Assembly: GCA_050697555.1 (NCBI GenBank)
Contig: JBOHAD010000067.1
Coordinates: 1-11,962 of the forward strand
DNA length: 11,962 nucleotides
Source of the DNA: DASQWP01 sp050697555
GTDB lineage: Bacteria; Actinomycetota; Thermoleophilia; Gaiellales; Gaiellaceae
Direction of reading: 5' to 3'
The translations under genes were made by a program, and so were the position numbers. This document shows, in pieces, positions 11,417 to 11,962 of the stretch. How positions within the stretch are numbered: the stretch's first letter is position 1; each line of letters begins with the position of its first letter. The notes under the pieces are model-generated. The model made no database searches. It saw only the letters and a program-made list of their open reading frames with translations, and was not told the origin of the DNA.

Positions 11417-11962
11417 CTATCGTGCTCGTGCTTCGGCATTGTCCGCGCGGATCGGGCAGGGGCATAGCTCGCGCAGATGCTCGAACGTGTAGATGCCGGT
11501 CGAGTGCCCGTCGCTCCAGTGGAAGCGGATCGCATACCGGCCCACCGGGTCGATCGAGAGCGGCCGGACATCCTTGCTGATCGATTCCTCGCGAAGCCGC
11601 TTGTTCCCCGAGATCTCGTCGACGCACATCGCGCACCTACAGCCCACGCGCAGGGCATAGCCGGTGTAGATGCTCTCGTGCCCGTCCTTCCAGAGAATCC
11701 GCACCTCGCTCGTGGATGGCCGCGTTATCTCCGCGATCTCCGGCCGATGGCTCGAGACTTCGCGCAGAGTGAGGGTGCTGACCTGCGCCGCGAGGTTCTC
11801 GGCGACCCGGAAGAAGGCGCGGGCACTGGGCGACCCGGACATGGACTGGACGATGGGGTTTCCCTCGTCCGAGGTCGTGCGGATATCCGTCGAGAGGGGG
11901 ATCTCGCCCAGGAAGGGGATCCCGCTCGCCGCCGCGAATCGCCGGGCGCCGCCGCTGCCGAA
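11417..11962 (-). CDS. Mrp/NBP35-type ATPase C terminus fused to DUF971 (5' end outside window)
   Basis: One continuous frame enters from the right edge. It starts FGSGGARRFAAASGIPFLGE, then IPLSTDIRTTSDEGNPIV, the C-terminal signature of the Mrp (ApbC/NBP35) P-loop ATPase that carries and transfers iron-sulfur clusters. After a helical linker it continues as a DUF971 domain: HRPEIAEITRPSTSEVRILW, DGHESIYTGYALRVGCRCAMCVDE, then RFHWSDGHSTGIYTFEHLREL and CPCP. The 181 visible residues end at TAG (11417-11419). Cysteines in GCRCAMC and CPCP could bind metal. The ATPase motifs and Mrp CxxC are off the window. An internal ATG at 11842 is not the start, because the Mrp homology runs through it. 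The fusion is a known architecture; its position near BolA, glutaredoxin and DUF59 fits a cluster-assembly neighbourhood. Confidence 0.9.
   Translation of the reverse strand, partial: FGSGGARRFAAASGIPFLGEIPLSTDIRTTSDEGNPIVQSMSGSPSARAFFRVAENLAAQVSTLTLREVSSHRPEIAEITRPSTSEVRILWKDGHESIYTGYALRVGCRCAMCVDEISGNKRLREESISKDVRPLSIDPVGRYAIRFHWSDGHSTGIYTFEHLRELCPCPIRADNAEARAR

Noticed and set aside
11417..11842. Stand-alone DUF971 protein starting at the internal ATG 11842
   Set aside because: Mrp C-terminal sequence runs in frame through this ATG from the window edge, so it is a fusion and not a separate start.

Overview
The window is high-GC DNA with GTG and TTG starts, strong GGAGG-type ribosome sites and the protein families of Actinomycetota. 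The integrase type, the DUF6933-like protein, the excisionase-integrase modules next to tRNA fragments, and a BolA plus monothiol glutaredoxin pair together suggest a member of the class Thermoleophilia (Gaiellales or Solirubrobacterales). That placement is inferred from family resemblance, not from a marker gene.

Left block (1-3748). The end of an IS481-type transposase (3-263) abuts a truncated operon. A 20-codon gene remnant (266-325) overlaps the GTG of a RecA-fold ATPase (322-1743). This is followed by an excisionase-like HTH protein (1841-2161), a tyrosine integrase (2151-3242) and a zinc-ribbon membrane protein (3239-3613); the last three overlap one another. It reads as the end of an integrative element, closed by a tRNA-Asp(GTC) 3' half on the minus strand (3707-3748) that should be attachment-site core.

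Middle block (3749-5961). A tiny second module encodes a ribbon-helix-helix-like protein (3980-4195) and a Toprim primase without zinc ligands (4211-5593). It has no integrase and ends at a tRNA-Ser(TGA) 3' fragment (5657-5714) that has lost a T-stem base. To the right lies cassette A (5829-5961), non-coding DNA with 10-bp-periodic repeats and the 20-mer GGGCTCCATAAAGGCTCCAT.

Right block (6060-11962). Host-type genes are mixed with decayed mobile DNA: a cupin, a UbiG-like methyltransferase broken by three frameshifts, a CopG-type/Doc toxin-antitoxin pair with a palindromic operator, a DUF6933-like protein, an integrase pseudogene lacking its tyrosine, a BolA-glutaredoxin operon, a truncated DUF59 gene, cassette B (11171-11303) and a partial Mrp ATPase fused to DUF971. 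Cassette B matches cassette A at a constant offset of 5342 bp.

Taken together, the window is a graveyard and landing zone for tRNA-targeting integrative elements, placed beside an iron-sulfur cluster trafficking neighbourhood (BolA, monothiol glutaredoxin, DUF59, Mrp-DUF971). The most unusual signal is non-coding. The att-like sites share a layout of arm-type direct repeats with a 10-bp period plus 8-bp direct repeats spaced 11 bp apart. One of them occurs as two related 133-bp cassettes, of which only A sits beside a recognisable tRNA piece and neither has an adjacent intact integrase.
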